Notes: generated by a model not told the origin, from the sequence alone. A DNA stretch of 64,000 bases from CAIVVT01 sp052145115 (GCA_052145115.1 JBKQPG010000025.1:1-64000), one strand, 5' to 3'. Shown: positions 51,324-60,459, counted from the first letter of the stretch. A program made the numbers and translations.

Positions 51324-53648
51324 ATGATGAACTGCACCACGATTGTGCTTGCCGTCGCCTTGGCGGCGGCGACAACAGGAGCAAACGCCGCGCCGGCTCC
51401 AGAGGAAGCAGTGAATCCGGTTCTGCTCACGAAGGCCTGGCCGGCGTGGTGGATTGCGCGCCCGACCGCATCCGCAACTGAGTTCGGCGTTTTTCATTTC
51501 CGGAAATCATTCCTACTTGCCGCCAGGCCGGCGCGGTTCATCGTACACGTCTCGGCCGACAACCGCTACCGGCTGTTCGTCAATGGCATTTCCGTTCTGG
51601 CGGGCCCGGCGCAGAGCGATGTGCCCAACTGGCGTTTCGAAACGGTCGATCTGGCGGCGCAGCTCCACGCCGGACGGAATGTGCTGGCGGCAGTGGTGTG
51701 GAATGGCGGCCTGGAGCGGCCGATGGCCCAGATGACCCACCGGACGGGGTTCATTCTGCAAGGCGACGGCGCGAGTGAGCAGGCCGTCAACACGGATGCC
51801 ACCTGGAAAGTTCTTCAAGACCCGGCCTACGCGCAGATGATTTACAAGGACAACGACCCGCGCCTGCGATGGAATTACTACGTGGCGGGGGCGCTGGAAC
51901 AGGTCGACGGAGCGCGCTACCCGTGGGGCTGGCAAGAACTGAATTTCGACGACAGCGCATGGGTTGCCGCGGCAAAGATCGTCCCGGGCGCGCCGGCCGG
52001 CGTCGAGAGCCATCAGCGCTGGCAACTCCGGCCGCGCTCCGTTCCGCTGCTGCCCGAGACACCGCAGCGGTTCGCGCGCGTGGTCCGCAGCCGGGGCGTC
52101 GAAGTTCAGCCCGAGTTCCTCAAAGGATCGGCGCCGTTCCGAGTGCCGCCGAACAGCAAGGCCGTGGTTCTGTTCGACAACGGTCCGCTGACCACCGGTT
52201 ACCCGCTGCTGCGCCTGAGCGGCGGGAAGGGCAGCCAGGTGCGCCTGATCTACTCCGAGGCGCTCTATGACAGCAAGGGGCTGAAGGGCGACCGAAATGC
52301 AACCGAAGGCAAGGAAGTGATGGGGATCCCCGACGTATTCCTGCCCGACGGGGGACCCAATCGCGAATACCGGCCGTTGTGGACGCGCAACTGGCGCTGG
52401 CTGCAACTCGAGGTCTCGACCGCCGGCGATCCGTTGACCATCGACGATCTGTCGAGCCTGCTGTGCATCTACCCGGCCCAGCGGGAGGCGGTATTCGAGA
52501 GCGACTCCGAAAACCTGCGGCAGATCTGGGACGCCGGCTGGCGCACGCTGGCGTTAACGGCTCAGGAGAATTTCATCAGCGATCTTTCGTGGGAGCGCAT
52601 GCAGTACCTCGCCGACACCAAGGTGCAGGCGCTGAGCTGGCTGGTGACGACGGGCGACGACCGGCTGGTGAGACTGGCCATCGAGCAGTTCGACGCCTCG
52701 CGCGCGCCCTTCGGGCTGACGCAAAGCCGGTATCCGGCCAACCTGGAGCAGTACCTCGCGTCGTTCTCGCTGTACTGGGTTTCGATGGTGCACGACTACT
52801 GGATGTATCGCGGCGACGATGCATTTATCAAGCAATTCCTGCCCGGCATCAGCCAGGTTCTGCTGTGGCACCAGAATCACACCGACCCGGCGGGCATGCG
52901 GCCCACGCCGTGGGCCTGGAGCCCCATCGGGGACGCGCTGCTGCTGGCGCTGGAGCTGGATGAGAGCGCGGAGTTGTTCGAGCACTTCGGACAGGCGTGC
53001 GAGGCCGCGCGCTATCGGCAGCAGGCCACGGAGCTGAGACGCCGCATTCATGAGCTGGCCTATGATCCCGCGCGCGGGCTGTTCAAGCACGAGCTGCAGA
53101 AGCCCTCCTTCACGCAAGAGGTGAATAGCCTGGCCATCCTGGCGAACGCCGTCCCGCCGGACGAGCAGCGAGCTCTCGCCGAGAGGATGCTCAAAGACCC
53201 CTCCATCGTCAAGGCGGAGATGTTTTACCGCTATTATCTCGGCCGCGCGCTGAAGCAGACCGGACTGGGCGATCGTTACATTGAAACTCTGGGGCCCTGG
53301 CAGGATATGCTGCGCAGCGGGATGCAGACCTTCGGTGAACAGATGCAGGAGCCGCGCTCGGACTGCCATCCGTGGAGCACCAGCCCGGTGTTTGAGCTGC
53401 TGTCCACTGTCGCCGGGATCGAACCAGCCTCGCCCGGGTTCCACACGGTCCGCATCCAGCCGGCGATGGGGGCGCTGCGGCATGTGCACGCCCGCATGCC
53501 GCATCCTCTCGGCCCCATCGAGGTGTGGCTCGATCGTGACGGCGAGCGCCTTCGGGCGCGCGTCTCTCTGCCCGCCGGCCTCACCGGCGTGTTCCGCTGG
53601 AACGGGCAGGAAAAGCCGATTCACGGCGTTGCGGACTTGAGCTTCTGA
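51324..53648 (+). CDS. Secreted GH78-like alpha-L-rhamnosidase family protein
   Basis: 774 residues with signal peptide MMNCTTIVLAVALAAATTGA. N-terminal beta-sandwich domains (residues about 50-350) include FIVHVSADNRYRLFVNG and YRPLWTRNWRWLQLEV, typical of GH78. The alpha/alpha barrel follows from about 390. The catalytic region ISDLSWERMQYLAD diverges from the usual Asp-Glu-Arg-x-Gly-Trp motif. The C-terminal beta domain contains EPRSDCHPWSTSPVFELLST and PGFHTVRIQPAMG, both hallmarks of the family. It would release terminal rhamnose from plant or microbial polysaccharide, though the altered catalytic motif leaves specificity open. Confidence 0.85.
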   Translation: MMNCTTIVLAVALAAATTGANAAPAPEEAVNPVLLTKAWPAWWIARPTASATEFGVFHFRKSFLLAARPARFIVHVSADNRYRLFVNGISVLAGPAQSDVPNWRFETVDLAAQLHAGRNVLAAVVWNGGLERPMAQMTHRTGFILQGDGASEQAVNTDATWKVLQDPAYAQMIYKDNDPRLRWNYYVAGALEQVDGARYPWGWQELNFDDSAWVAAAKIVPGAPAGVESHQRWQLRPRSVPLLPETPQRFARVVRSRGVEVQPEFLKGSAPFRVPPNSKAVVLFDNGPLTTGYPLLRLSGGKGSQVRLIYSEALYDSKGLKGDRNATEGKEVMGIPDVFLPDGGPNREYRPLWTRNWRWLQLEVSTAGDPLTIDDLSSLLCIYPAQREAVFESDSENLRQIWDAGWRTLALTAQENFISDLSWERMQYLADTKVQALSWLVTTGDDRLVRLAIEQFDASRAPFGLTQSRYPANLEQYLASFSLYWVSMVHDYWMYRGDDAFIKQFLPGISQVLLWHQNHTDPAGMRPTPWAWSPIGDALLLALELDESAELFEHFGQACEAARYRQQATELRRRIHELAYDPARGLFKHELQKPSFTQEVNSLAILANAVPPDEQRALAERMLKDPSIVKAEMFYRYYLGRALKQTGLGDRYIETLGPWQDMLRSGMQTFGEQMQEPRSDCHPWSTSPVFELLSTVAGIEPASPGFHTVRIQPAMGALRHVHARMPHPLGPIEVWLDRDGERLRARVSLPAGLTGVFRWNGQEKPIHGVADLSF

Positions 53649-53689
53649 GACCAATTCGCCGCCCTGCGCGCGAGGCCTGAAAAAACCTG

Positions 53690-54022
53690 CTAAATCTCGG
53701 CGCGTCCGGCCAGCGCGTGCAGCGCGCGAACGGCCAGCTCGGGGATCTGTTGCACAAAGCTGATGAAGCCATGGCGGAATTCGGGCGATAGCGCCAGCAG
53801 GAGACCAAATCCGATCCACAATGCGATCCAGGACAGCCCCCAAACGGCGGCGACAGGGCCGCGATACGCCCGCCGGCTGGAGCGCCATTGCGCTTTCCAG
53901 GCCGCGCGCCGGGCTTTCCAGGCCAGCTTCTGCGCCCTCCAGGCCGCCCGTTCATTCCACAACGGGTCCGCGCCGGAGCCGAACAGTTGGTCGAAAAATG
54001 GTTCGTGGCGGGTTGGGTCCAC
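53690..54022 (-). CDS. Small membrane protein with Trp/Arg-rich amphipathic segment
   Basis: 110 residues from GTG 54022, with GAGGGG upstream. Residues about 22-50 are a basic aromatic repeat (NERAAWRAQKLAWKARRAAW) likely to lie on a membrane surface as an amphipathic helix. One long hydrophobic segment follows (AAVWGLSWIALWIGFGLLLA), then a less hydrophobic helix. No family is recognised. It is divergent from the PhnW-like gene and reads toward the GH78-like gene. Confidence 0.65.
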   Translation of the reverse strand: MDPTRHEPFFDQLFGSGADPLWNERAAWRAQKLAWKARRAAWKAQWRSSRRAYRGPVAAVWGLSWIALWIGFGLLLALSPEFRHGFISFVQQIPELAVRALHALAGRAEI

Positions 54023-54166
54023 GGCGTCCCCTCGGTGATGAGTACGGCGCCGGACGGCGATTTGTTCACCGGATTTTCAACAACGGTTGAAGGCGACCAT
54101 GGCACACTGGCGGGAGTTGCGTCTGCCGCTCTCCGGCGGGCGAGCTGGATGCGAGACGAGGTGAAG

Positions 54167-55297
54167 ATGGACAAGCTGCTGTTTACGCCCGGCCCGCTGA
54201 CCACGAGCCGCACGGTGTTGGAGGCCATGCTCAGGAACCTGGGTTCGCGCGACCGCGAGTTTCTGAAAGTCGTGGCAGAGATCCGGGAGCGGCTGCTGGG
54301 GCTCGGTGGGTTGGCCGGCGCCGAATACGAATGCGTTCTGATGCAGGGCAGCGGGACGTTCGCTATCGAGTCGGTCCTCTCCTCGGTGGTCCCGCGCGAC
54401 GGCAAACTGATGGTTCTGGTGAATGGGGCCTACGGCCGGCGCATGGTCCAGATCGCGCGCATCCACGGCATCGCGGTCGAGGTCGTCGAAGTCGAAGAGA
54501 ATGCGACAATCGAGGCGCCGCTGGCGGCCGAGCGGTTGAAGCAGGCATCGGGCGTCACGCACGTCGCGGTAGTGCATTGCGAGACCACTACCGGCATCGT
54601 GAACCCCATTGCGGCTATCGGGGCCGAGGTCGCGCGTGCCGGCGCGGCCTACATCGTGGATGCGATGAGCAGCTTCGGCGCCATCGAGGTCGATCTCGGC
54701 GCGGCGTGGATCGACTTCCTGATCTCCTCGGCCAACAAATGCATCGAGGGCGTGCCGGGCTTCGGGTTCGTGCTGGCGCGGCGCGACGCGTTGCAAATGG
54801 CCCAGGGACGCGCCCGTACGCTGAGCCTGGACCTGCATGCCCAGTGGGCCGGCCTGGAGGCCGACGGCCAGTTCCGCTTCACGCCGCCGACGCACGCGCT
54901 GCTGGCCTTCCGGGAGGCGCTGGCGGAGCTTGAGGCCGAAGGGGGCGTGGCCGGCCGCGGCGCGCGCTACCGCAGCAACCATGAGACGCTGCGCCGGGGC
55001 ATGCGCGAAATCGGCTTCGCGCCCTATCTGGCCGACGCGGACCAGGGCTACATCATTACTTCTTATCGCTATCCCGCCGATCCGCATTTTCGCTTCGAGG
55101 AGTTCTACTCGCGGCTCAGCCAGCGCGGTTTCGTAATCTATCCGGGCAAGCTGACTCGGGCGGCCTGCTTCCGCATCGGCACCGTCGGGCGTCTCTTTCC
55201 TAAGGACATCGAGGCCCTCCTGGCGGCCATTCGAGAGGTGCTCGGCGAGATGGGCGTGGAGAGCGCGGTGCCAGCCGACACCGCCGCCGGCGACTGA
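54167..55297 (+). CDS. phnW: PhnW-like aminotransferase (2-aminoethylphosphonate--pyruvate type)
   Basis: 376 residues; ATG 54167 is chosen for GAGG seven bases upstream and because MDKLLFTPGPLTTSRTVLEA is the conserved opening. The class V aminotransferase fold shows MQGSGTFAIESVLSSVVP, HCETTTGIVNPI, DAMSSFGAIEVDL and the PLP Lys in ISSANKCIEGVPGFGF. CFRIGTVGRL near the C-terminus is typical of PhnW. The family transfers the amino group of 2-aminoethylphosphonate to pyruvate, forming phosphonoacetaldehyde. No PhnX or other phosphonate gene is nearby, so the pathway partner is elsewhere or the substrate differs. A full repeat element starts 3 bp after its stop. Confidence 0.85.
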   Translation: MDKLLFTPGPLTTSRTVLEAMLRNLGSRDREFLKVVAEIRERLLGLGGLAGAEYECVLMQGSGTFAIESVLSSVVPRDGKLMVLVNGAYGRRMVQIARIHGIAVEVVEVEENATIEAPLAAERLKQASGVTHVAVVHCETTTGIVNPIAAIGAEVARAGAAYIVDAMSSFGAIEVDLGAAWIDFLISSANKCIEGVPGFGFVLARRDALQMAQGRARTLSLDLHAQWAGLEADGQFRFTPPTHALLAFREALAELEAEGGVAGRGARYRSNHETLRRGMREIGFAPYLADADQGYIITSYRYPADPHFRFEEFYSRLSQRGFVIYPGKLTRAACFRIGTVGRLFPKDIEALLAAIREVLGEMGVESAVPADTAAGD

Positions 55298-55300
55298 AGA

Positions 55301-55496
55301 TTAACCCGGATGTTTCACCACGATCGTAGCGAGGCGCGATGAGAGGGTTGCAGATACAAGGCGCGCTTGCGGGACGCCCGCAGGCGTACTTGGCTGCTAC
55401 GTCGAGGACGGGGGGTGCCTGCTGGGCCCAGCGCAACGAAGTAGATGCGGCCCTATCGCGCGCCGCAGCCGATTGTTAGTGAAATACCCGGGTTAG
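55301..55496. mobile_element. Inverted-repeat element (MITE-like), full copy 1
   Basis: A 196-bp element. The left end AACCCGGATGTTTCACCA (55303-55320) and right end TAGTGAAATACCCGGGTT (55477-55494) are imperfect inverted repeats. The interior contains CGAGGACGGGG, AACGAAGTAGATGCGGCCCT and GCCGCAGCCGATTG, shared with copy 2. No open frame of note lies inside. It lies immediately downstream of the PhnW-like gene. Confidence 0.85.
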
Positions 55497-56106
55497 CCCG
55501 CGTGCTCCCTCGCGCGCCGGACCAGCGCGAAGCAGCCCCCATTGAGATTCGAGCCGTGGCTGTCCGGTCGTGCCGGCCGGGGTCGATGCGCCGGGGCAAT
55601 GGCCTGTAGATATCTTAACTAGTTTGTAGACATTGCTGGCGAACCAGTGGTCGGCCAGCGTACTACTGGTTTGAAACGCGATTAAGCCCAATCCTGCAGT
55701 ACTTTGACGCTAAGTGGCTGTGACCAATCTACTATTGACTTCGAACGGCTGAGGGATGACATTGGGATCTGGGGATCCTATCGAACGAGCGGAGATTCCT
55801 CGGCAAGGATCGGCATACGAATCTTGACAAGCATTTGAGCCCGCGGGTGCGGGACGAAGTGGGGGATGGAGGAAGCAGTTTGAGAGCGTCTCCAGCGCCG
55901 CGAATTTGAAGTGGTTGCTGCTTTGTGCAGATTTGGATTAGCCAATGAACCTGGCAGGTTCTCGAGATGAAGGGACACGTACAATGATGCGTGAATTCGG
56001 CGATGCGGTCCTCTCTGCGGCAGAGAAAAGGCTGCTCCGACGCCACACACGGCTCGAACACGGGAACCTGAAATGCGGGATTGCGCAGATGAGAAAGCAT
56101 TCACTT
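55497..56106. other. Gene-free region before the Flp pilin gene
   Basis: No clear gene lies here apart from an in-frame upstream extension of the pilin frame from 55945, which is not pilin-like. An imperfect inverted repeat (ACCAGTGG at 55643-55650, CTACTGGT at 55663-55670) is present in an AT-richer patch. Confidence 0.5.
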
Positions 56107-56289
56107 ATGAATTCCCTGGGGAACTTCTGGTTGGACGAAGACGGACAGGACATGGTGGAATACACCCTGCTTCTGGCCTTCGTCGCGCTGGCGGCCGGCG
56201 CGGCTTATGTGGCGATCGGCCACCAGATCAGCGCCATTTGGAGCAAGGCGCAGGGCGACATCACGTCCGCCGACGCCGTGGCGCATTAA
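56107..56289 (+). CDS. Flp-type (type IVb) pilin subunit, orphan
   Basis: 60 residues from ATG 56107. The class-defining processing and assembly motif is GQDMVEYTLLLAFVALAAGA: cleavage after Gly leaves Glu at position 5 followed by Tyr, then a hydrophobic helix. The rest is short, as is normal for Flp pilins. The frame is open for 54 codons upstream, but that part does not resemble a prepilin leader. No Tad assembly, prepilin peptidase or secretin gene is adjacent, so assembly must be encoded elsewhere. The 0.7 kb downstream is rich in repeats and hairpins. Confidence 0.85.
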   Translation: MNSLGNFWLDEDGQDMVEYTLLLAFVALAAGAAYVAIGHQISAIWSKAQGDITSADAVAH

Positions 56290-57008
56290 GCCCGCGCGGA
56301 CGCCGCCGCTCCCCCCGCCGGAGGACGAACCCGGGTGCCGGCGTGAGCGCGGCCCAAACAGTCGCTGAAGGCGCGAAAAACCGTTCTGCCCACAGTACGC
56401 GGTACGCGATTTCACTGTAAAACACCGTGTCCTGACCGTGAAAAAACCGGTTTTTGCGCATTTTCGTAATCAAGCTGCTCTAAAGGACTTAGCGGTTTTG
56501 CATCGAAAATGCGCGCATCGCTGGCGCCCAAGTATCTGGTTTCAAAGGACTTATGTGACCGTCACCGTGCTTCACGGTGGATCTGTTGTAAATAATAGAC
56601 TTAACCCGATTTGACGCGTTTTTTGGCCCACATTAACACGCGGCACCGTGCGTCACGGTGGATCTGCTGCAAACAAAGGGGTTGCAAACATGAACACGCA
56701 CCTTTTCGCACTTACGCCCCGGTTCGCCGTGTAACTATTGCATCCAAAGGACTTATCGAAAATTCCCGGCATTTCGGCGAAACCCGGAAATCGTCCTCTC
56801 CCGGCCCTCGCCTCGTGCCCCTTTTCACTCCCCCGCCGCCGCCCTCCGCCCGGGCCATTGCGCCCGCTTGGGCCCGGCCGGAGTTGCGGGCGTCGCCTTC
56901 GGCGGATGGTCTCTAGGGTCGGGTCATGAACGATCGAGTCCATGCGCTCAGAACAACCGCAGTTCCTGAACCAGTTCGGGCTGAGAAATCATCTCCCCAG
57001 GTGAACCA
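56290..57008. promoter_or_regulatory. Repeat-rich region downstream of the Flp pilin gene
   Basis: About 0.72 kb with no gene. It contains AAAGGACTTA three times (56482-56491, 56544-56553, 56746-56755). A hairpin CACCGTG-3 nt-CACGGTG followed by GATCTGYTGYAAA occurs at 56563-56590 and again at 56644-56673, 81 bp apart. The unit count and structure point to binding sites or processed RNA structures rather than decay. Confidence 0.6.
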
Positions 57009-57632
57009 ATGTCCCCAGTTTCAGATCACCCGATTCCGGCCATCGCCACCCTCGGCGATGACGCGCTCGATCAGATATTCCGCACGGCCCGCTCATTCTC
57101 TTTCTGGCTGGACAAGCCGGTCGGCGACGACACGCTGCGCCGTCTGTATGACCTGATGAAGTGGGGGCCGACCAGCGCCAACTCGAGCCCCGCCCGCATT
57201 CTCTTTCTGCGCACGCCGGAAGCCAAGCAGCGGCTCATTCCCGCCCTTTCGCCTACCAATGTCGAGAAGGTGCAGACCGCTCCGGTCACCGCCATCATTG
57301 GCTACGACCTGCGCTTCTACGATCGCCTGCCGCAGTTGTTTCCTCACGCCCCCGGCTACCGCGACCATTTTGCGAACTCCCCCGCACTGGCCGAAGTCAC
57401 CGCCCGCCGTAATTCCAGTCTTCAGGGAGCGTACCTGATCATCGCCGCCCGCGCCTTGGGACTCGATTGCGGCCCCATGTCCGGCTTCGACAACGCCAAG
57501 GTGGACCAGGAGTTCTTCCCGCTGACCCACGTCCGATCCAATTTCCTGTGCAACCTCGGCTACGGCGACCGCTCGCGCCTCCATCCCCGCAATCCGCGCT
57601 TGAGCTTCGAAGAGGCCTGCGCCCTGCTCTGA
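57009..57632 (+). CDS. Nitroreductase-family protein, RutE/HadB-like
   Basis: 207 residues, ATG with AGGTG upstream. The nitroreductase fold is clear: ARSFSFWLDKPVGDDTLRRL with FMN-binding region near the start, MKWGPTSANSSPARILFLRT, and the C-terminal NFLCNLGYGD. The closest subfamily by length and motifs is RutE/HadB (malonic semialdehyde reductase), which reduces 3-oxopropanoate with NAD(P)H. No pyrimidine-degradation (rut) genes are adjacent, so a general reductase role is equally likely. Confidence 0.85.
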   Translation: MSPVSDHPIPAIATLGDDALDQIFRTARSFSFWLDKPVGDDTLRRLYDLMKWGPTSANSSPARILFLRTPEAKQRLIPALSPTNVEKVQTAPVTAIIGYDLRFYDRLPQLFPHAPGYRDHFANSPALAEVTARRNSSLQGAYLIIAARALGLDCGPMSGFDNAKVDQEFFPLTHVRSNFLCNLGYGDRSRLHPRNPRLSFEEACALL

Positions 57633-57866
57633 TTCCCGTTAGACCCGTCCTCGCCGGCGGATCCGGAGTGGACATCATGACAGGGACCGCAGGCGCCATC
57701 GCGCCCGGCGGGGCCGGGCCGGGTTTGCGAATTTGGGGACTTAGGATGCTGTGCGGGACCTCGCATAACTGAAACAGTGACAAGGCGGAATCCGCTCGAC
57801 GCTAGCCGCGCCTTGGCGATAGAATGCCCAAGAACGCGTCGAAGAGTTAAGGAACGGAGGCGTGCC

Positions 57867-58610
57867 GTGAGACTGATCGTTCTGAGCCTCGGTTTGGCGG
57901 GGCTCGTTTCCGCCGCACAACAGAAGCAGGCGCAGTGGCAGGAGGCGCGCGTGGTCGCTCAGGAACGGGTCAACAGTGGCGCCGAGGCACGTCAACCCAA
58001 GGGCTTCTCCATGGGACCTGGATCGCCGGACGGGGTTCAGGTTGTGTTGATCGTTGACAGCTACGTGACGATCGAGACTAGCGGGGCACAACTCAAGTTG
58101 GTCGAAGATAGGACAACTGGCGGACTCTTTCCAAAGCGCGTCATCCCCCTCATCGCGCCCGTGAACGGGACCGTTAAGTACACACGCGATGGCGACCGGT
58201 TCACGCTCCTAGACAGTGAAGGGCGACAACACAAATTCAGCTTGGTCTCCGACACCCGTACCTCAGCCCCATCCAGCGTCGCGCCCGCTCAGCCGCTGAT
58301 GTCCCGCATCGAGGATCGCCTGCTGGAACCAGAGTTCGGCTATCAGCAGTACCGAACTGGCGTCCCAAGCTGGCAGGCCGCGAAAGAGGTCAACGACGCC
58401 ATGGCAACATTGCGGGCGGTCCACCCGGATCTGGATCAGATGACGGGCCTCATGCGCGTTGTTATGGAATCGATCCGCCCGAACTGGAAGGGCATTAACG
58501 TCGACGAGTACCTCGAAAGTCTCTACGCCGTGTCGAAGTACGCCGGCTTCTCGGTCGCCGCGAGGGAAGCCCTTGCGCAGCACGAGAAGGCCGCTTCGCA
58601 AGGGAAGTAG
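57867..58610 (+). CDS. Exported protein of unknown function
   Basis: 247 residues from GTG 57867, preceded by GGAGG (57856-57860). A signal peptide (RLIVLSLGLAGLVSAAQQ) is followed by a charged region, then a beta segment (VQVVLIVDSYVTIETSGAQL; GTVKYTRDGDRFTLLDSEGR) and a helical C-terminal half from about residue 155 (QAAKEVNDAMATLRAVHPDL; WKGINVDEYLESLYAVSKYA). No family is recognised. The next gene is a membrane protein on the same strand, 112 bp downstream. Confidence 0.7.
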   Translation: MRLIVLSLGLAGLVSAAQQKQAQWQEARVVAQERVNSGAEARQPKGFSMGPGSPDGVQVVLIVDSYVTIETSGAQLKLVEDRTTGGLFPKRVIPLIAPVNGTVKYTRDGDRFTLLDSEGRQHKFSLVSDTRTSAPSSVAPAQPLMSRIEDRLLEPEFGYQQYRTGVPSWQAAKEVNDAMATLRAVHPDLDQMTGLMRVVMESIRPNWKGINVDEYLESLYAVSKYAGFSVAAREALAQHEKAASQGK

Positions 58611-58625
58611 CGGGGAGTCGCAGTC

Positions 58626-58665
58626 GGGAGTCCGGGAGTCGGGGGAGCCGGGGAGCCGGGTCAGG
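58626..58665. repeat. GGGAGTC-type simple repeat
   Basis: Four degenerate units of GGGAGTCC/GGGAGCCG type run between the two unknown genes. They may be slipped-strand repeats and have no obvious function. Confidence 0.6.
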
Positions 58666-58722
58666 CCGTCCACCTCTTTCCCCTTTTGTCCCGCTTCCAG
58701 CACCGGTGTTAGGATCGACTTC

Positions 58723-59730
58723 ATGCCAGCCGTATCAGCCGATGTCCTCTTGGTCCACTTGCTGCTCGCGGCGACATTGTTTCTTGTGGCGAACTGGCTA
58801 GGCCGCTATTCCATCGCTTCGGGCTACCACCTTATATCGCTGCTTGAGAAGGTCGACGAGGCACCGGCATTCAATTTCGTGTTTCGCGTAGCGACCCCTC
58901 TGGTCTACCTCGCAATAACGGCCGCGTTCCTTTACGCGATGGGGTTGGATCGCTACGTCAGCAACTTCTATCTAGTGGCCGTGTACTACGTCATAATGCG
59001 CTGGTCGTACAACATTGTGGTTGGACGTGTGCGGCTTTTGAACTGGCCACTGCAGATTGGAACGGCAGCATTTGCGGTGGCGTGTTCGTACCTTCTGTAC
59101 CACAAGGTGCTGGCGGTGCGTGGAACCCTCCTCCCCGACGCCGCGAGCCTCAATAGCAATCTGTGGGTGCTCGTCATTATCTACCTCTACACGGTCCTGA
59201 ACCGCGTTCCATTCACGCGCACCGGAGCAGCTAGGCGCCGCGACGGATACATTATGCACCGCTATCGCACGCTACACGAGGCCTTTGCTACTGAGATTTC
59301 TTCGGTCGCCGGGAGCCCGGTCGAGGAGGCCCTGGTGTACGCCGTGCTCATATACGAGACATTTAACCGACCTTACGTGTACCGAGTGATCGAACGCCGG
59401 ATTTTGTTTCCACTTGGGCGAAGCAAGACCCTTGGCCCGATGCAGGTCGAGACCCAAACGGTCAAGAGCGACCCTGTGAGCGTGCGGGAGGGAGCGACCA
59501 AGCTCCTTGACGCCTTCCGGCGCAGCCTGCCGGCGACCGAGGCCAGGATGTCAGAAAGGCTAAGGGACTGGCGCGAGGTGGACAGGAGGCGCTACGTCGA
59601 GGAGGAGGCGATCCGGTCGGCAGCTCAGGACTACAACATTCGCAGTGACTACGCGGACGAGATCAACAGCGTCTACAAGGTGCTGGTGAGGCAGGCCTAC
59701 CGGAGCGCCTTGCCGACCCAAGCTATGTAG
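58723..59730 (+). CDS. Multi-spanning membrane protein with cytoplasmic C-terminal helical domain
   Basis: 335 residues from ATG 58723, with AGGA upstream. Hydrophobic segments lie near residues 5-25 (LLVHLLLAATLFLVANW), 50-75 (VATPLVYLAITAAFLYAMGL), 80-95, 105-125 (IGTAAFAVACSYLLYH) and 140-155 (LWVLVIIYLYTVL). The C-terminal half is soluble, charged and helical (EEEAIRSAAQDYNIRSDYAD). Third codon positions carry more A and T than in neighbouring genes, which may reflect horizontal acquisition. No family is recognised. Confidence 0.7.
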   Translation: MPAVSADVLLVHLLLAATLFLVANWLGRYSIASGYHLISLLEKVDEAPAFNFVFRVATPLVYLAITAAFLYAMGLDRYVSNFYLVAVYYVIMRWSYNIVVGRVRLLNWPLQIGTAAFAVACSYLLYHKVLAVRGTLLPDAASLNSNLWVLVIIYLYTVLNRVPFTRTGAARRRDGYIMHRYRTLHEAFATEISSVAGSPVEEALVYAVLIYETFNRPYVYRVIERRILFPLGRSKTLGPMQVETQTVKSDPVSVREGATKLLDAFRRSLPATEARMSERLRDWREVDRRRYVEEEAIRSAAQDYNIRSDYADEINSVYKVLVRQAYRSALPTQAM

Positions 59731-59941
59731 TCGGGTTCAACTTGGGAAGAGGGTGCCCGGGGTAGCACACCGGCCACCCCGTCGGGCGAATATGCCGCCC
59801 GCGTGGATTGGTTTGAGGGCCTGCCGCGGGCGCGAGCGAGTGCGTTTTGAAGCCGCGGATCGGGCGCGAACGTGAGGCGATTTGACCGATTTCGGCCACC
59901 CAACCCGCGCAGGCCGAGTTCACAGAAACCGTGAATCTGCT

Positions 59942-60111
59942 CTAGCCCGGATGTTGCACCACGATCGCAGCGAGGCGCGCGACGGGAGCCGCCCGCAGGC
60001 GTACTTGGCTCCTACGTCGAGGACGGGGGGCGCCCTCTGGGCCTAGGGCAACGAAGTAGATGCGGCCCTATCGCGCGCCGCAGCCGATTGTTGGTGAAAC
60101 ATCCGGGCTGG
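59942..60111. mobile_element. Inverted-repeat element (MITE-like), full copy 2
   Basis: A 170-bp copy. The left end AGCCCGGATGTTGCACCA (59944-59961) and right end TGGTGAAACATCCGGGCT (60092-60109) pair with one mismatch. The interior matches copy 1 but lacks about 24 bp after GAGGCGCG. Where copy 1 has AACCCGG...CCGGGTT, this copy has AGCCCGG...CCGGGCT, a paired change at both ends. Confidence 0.85.
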
Positions 60112-60435
60112 CCCAGCCTCCTGCCTCAATCCCTTGATCTTGAGCTTCTATCGAATCGCCATGGCCCTGGACCCGGGGACTGCCTGCACCAGCTCCCGAG
60201 GGACTGCCCGCCCCGCCTCGACCGCTCACCCCAGCCCTGCGAACGCGCCAATCCGACATTTCGACACGACACCCCACCCTGTCGGATTGTCATACTTACT
60301 CACCCGGCTCACGATCCAATCGGAACCGCCTTCTTCCATGTATCAATCTGATTCAACGATTCTTACATATCCTTGCTCGCCTTCCGGCCCGACCATTCCC
60401 GGATCATCTGACGTCACACGCCGTATGACGAAATG

Positions 60436-60459
60436 CGACACTTTTCGACACAAGTGTCG
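60436..60459. promoter_or_regulatory. Perfect inverted repeat
   Basis: CGACACTT (60436-60443) and AAGTGTCG (60452-60459) form an 8-bp perfect inverted repeat around an 8-nt spacer. The spacer contains TTCGACAC, a third related block. It lies between no obvious gene starts and could be a regulator site or hairpin. Confidence 0.5.

Noticed and set aside
55301..60111. CRISPR array or tRNA explanation for the repeated sequence
   Set aside because: There are only two full copies 4.6 kb apart with inverted ends and no spacers; no tRNA cloverleaf can be drawn.
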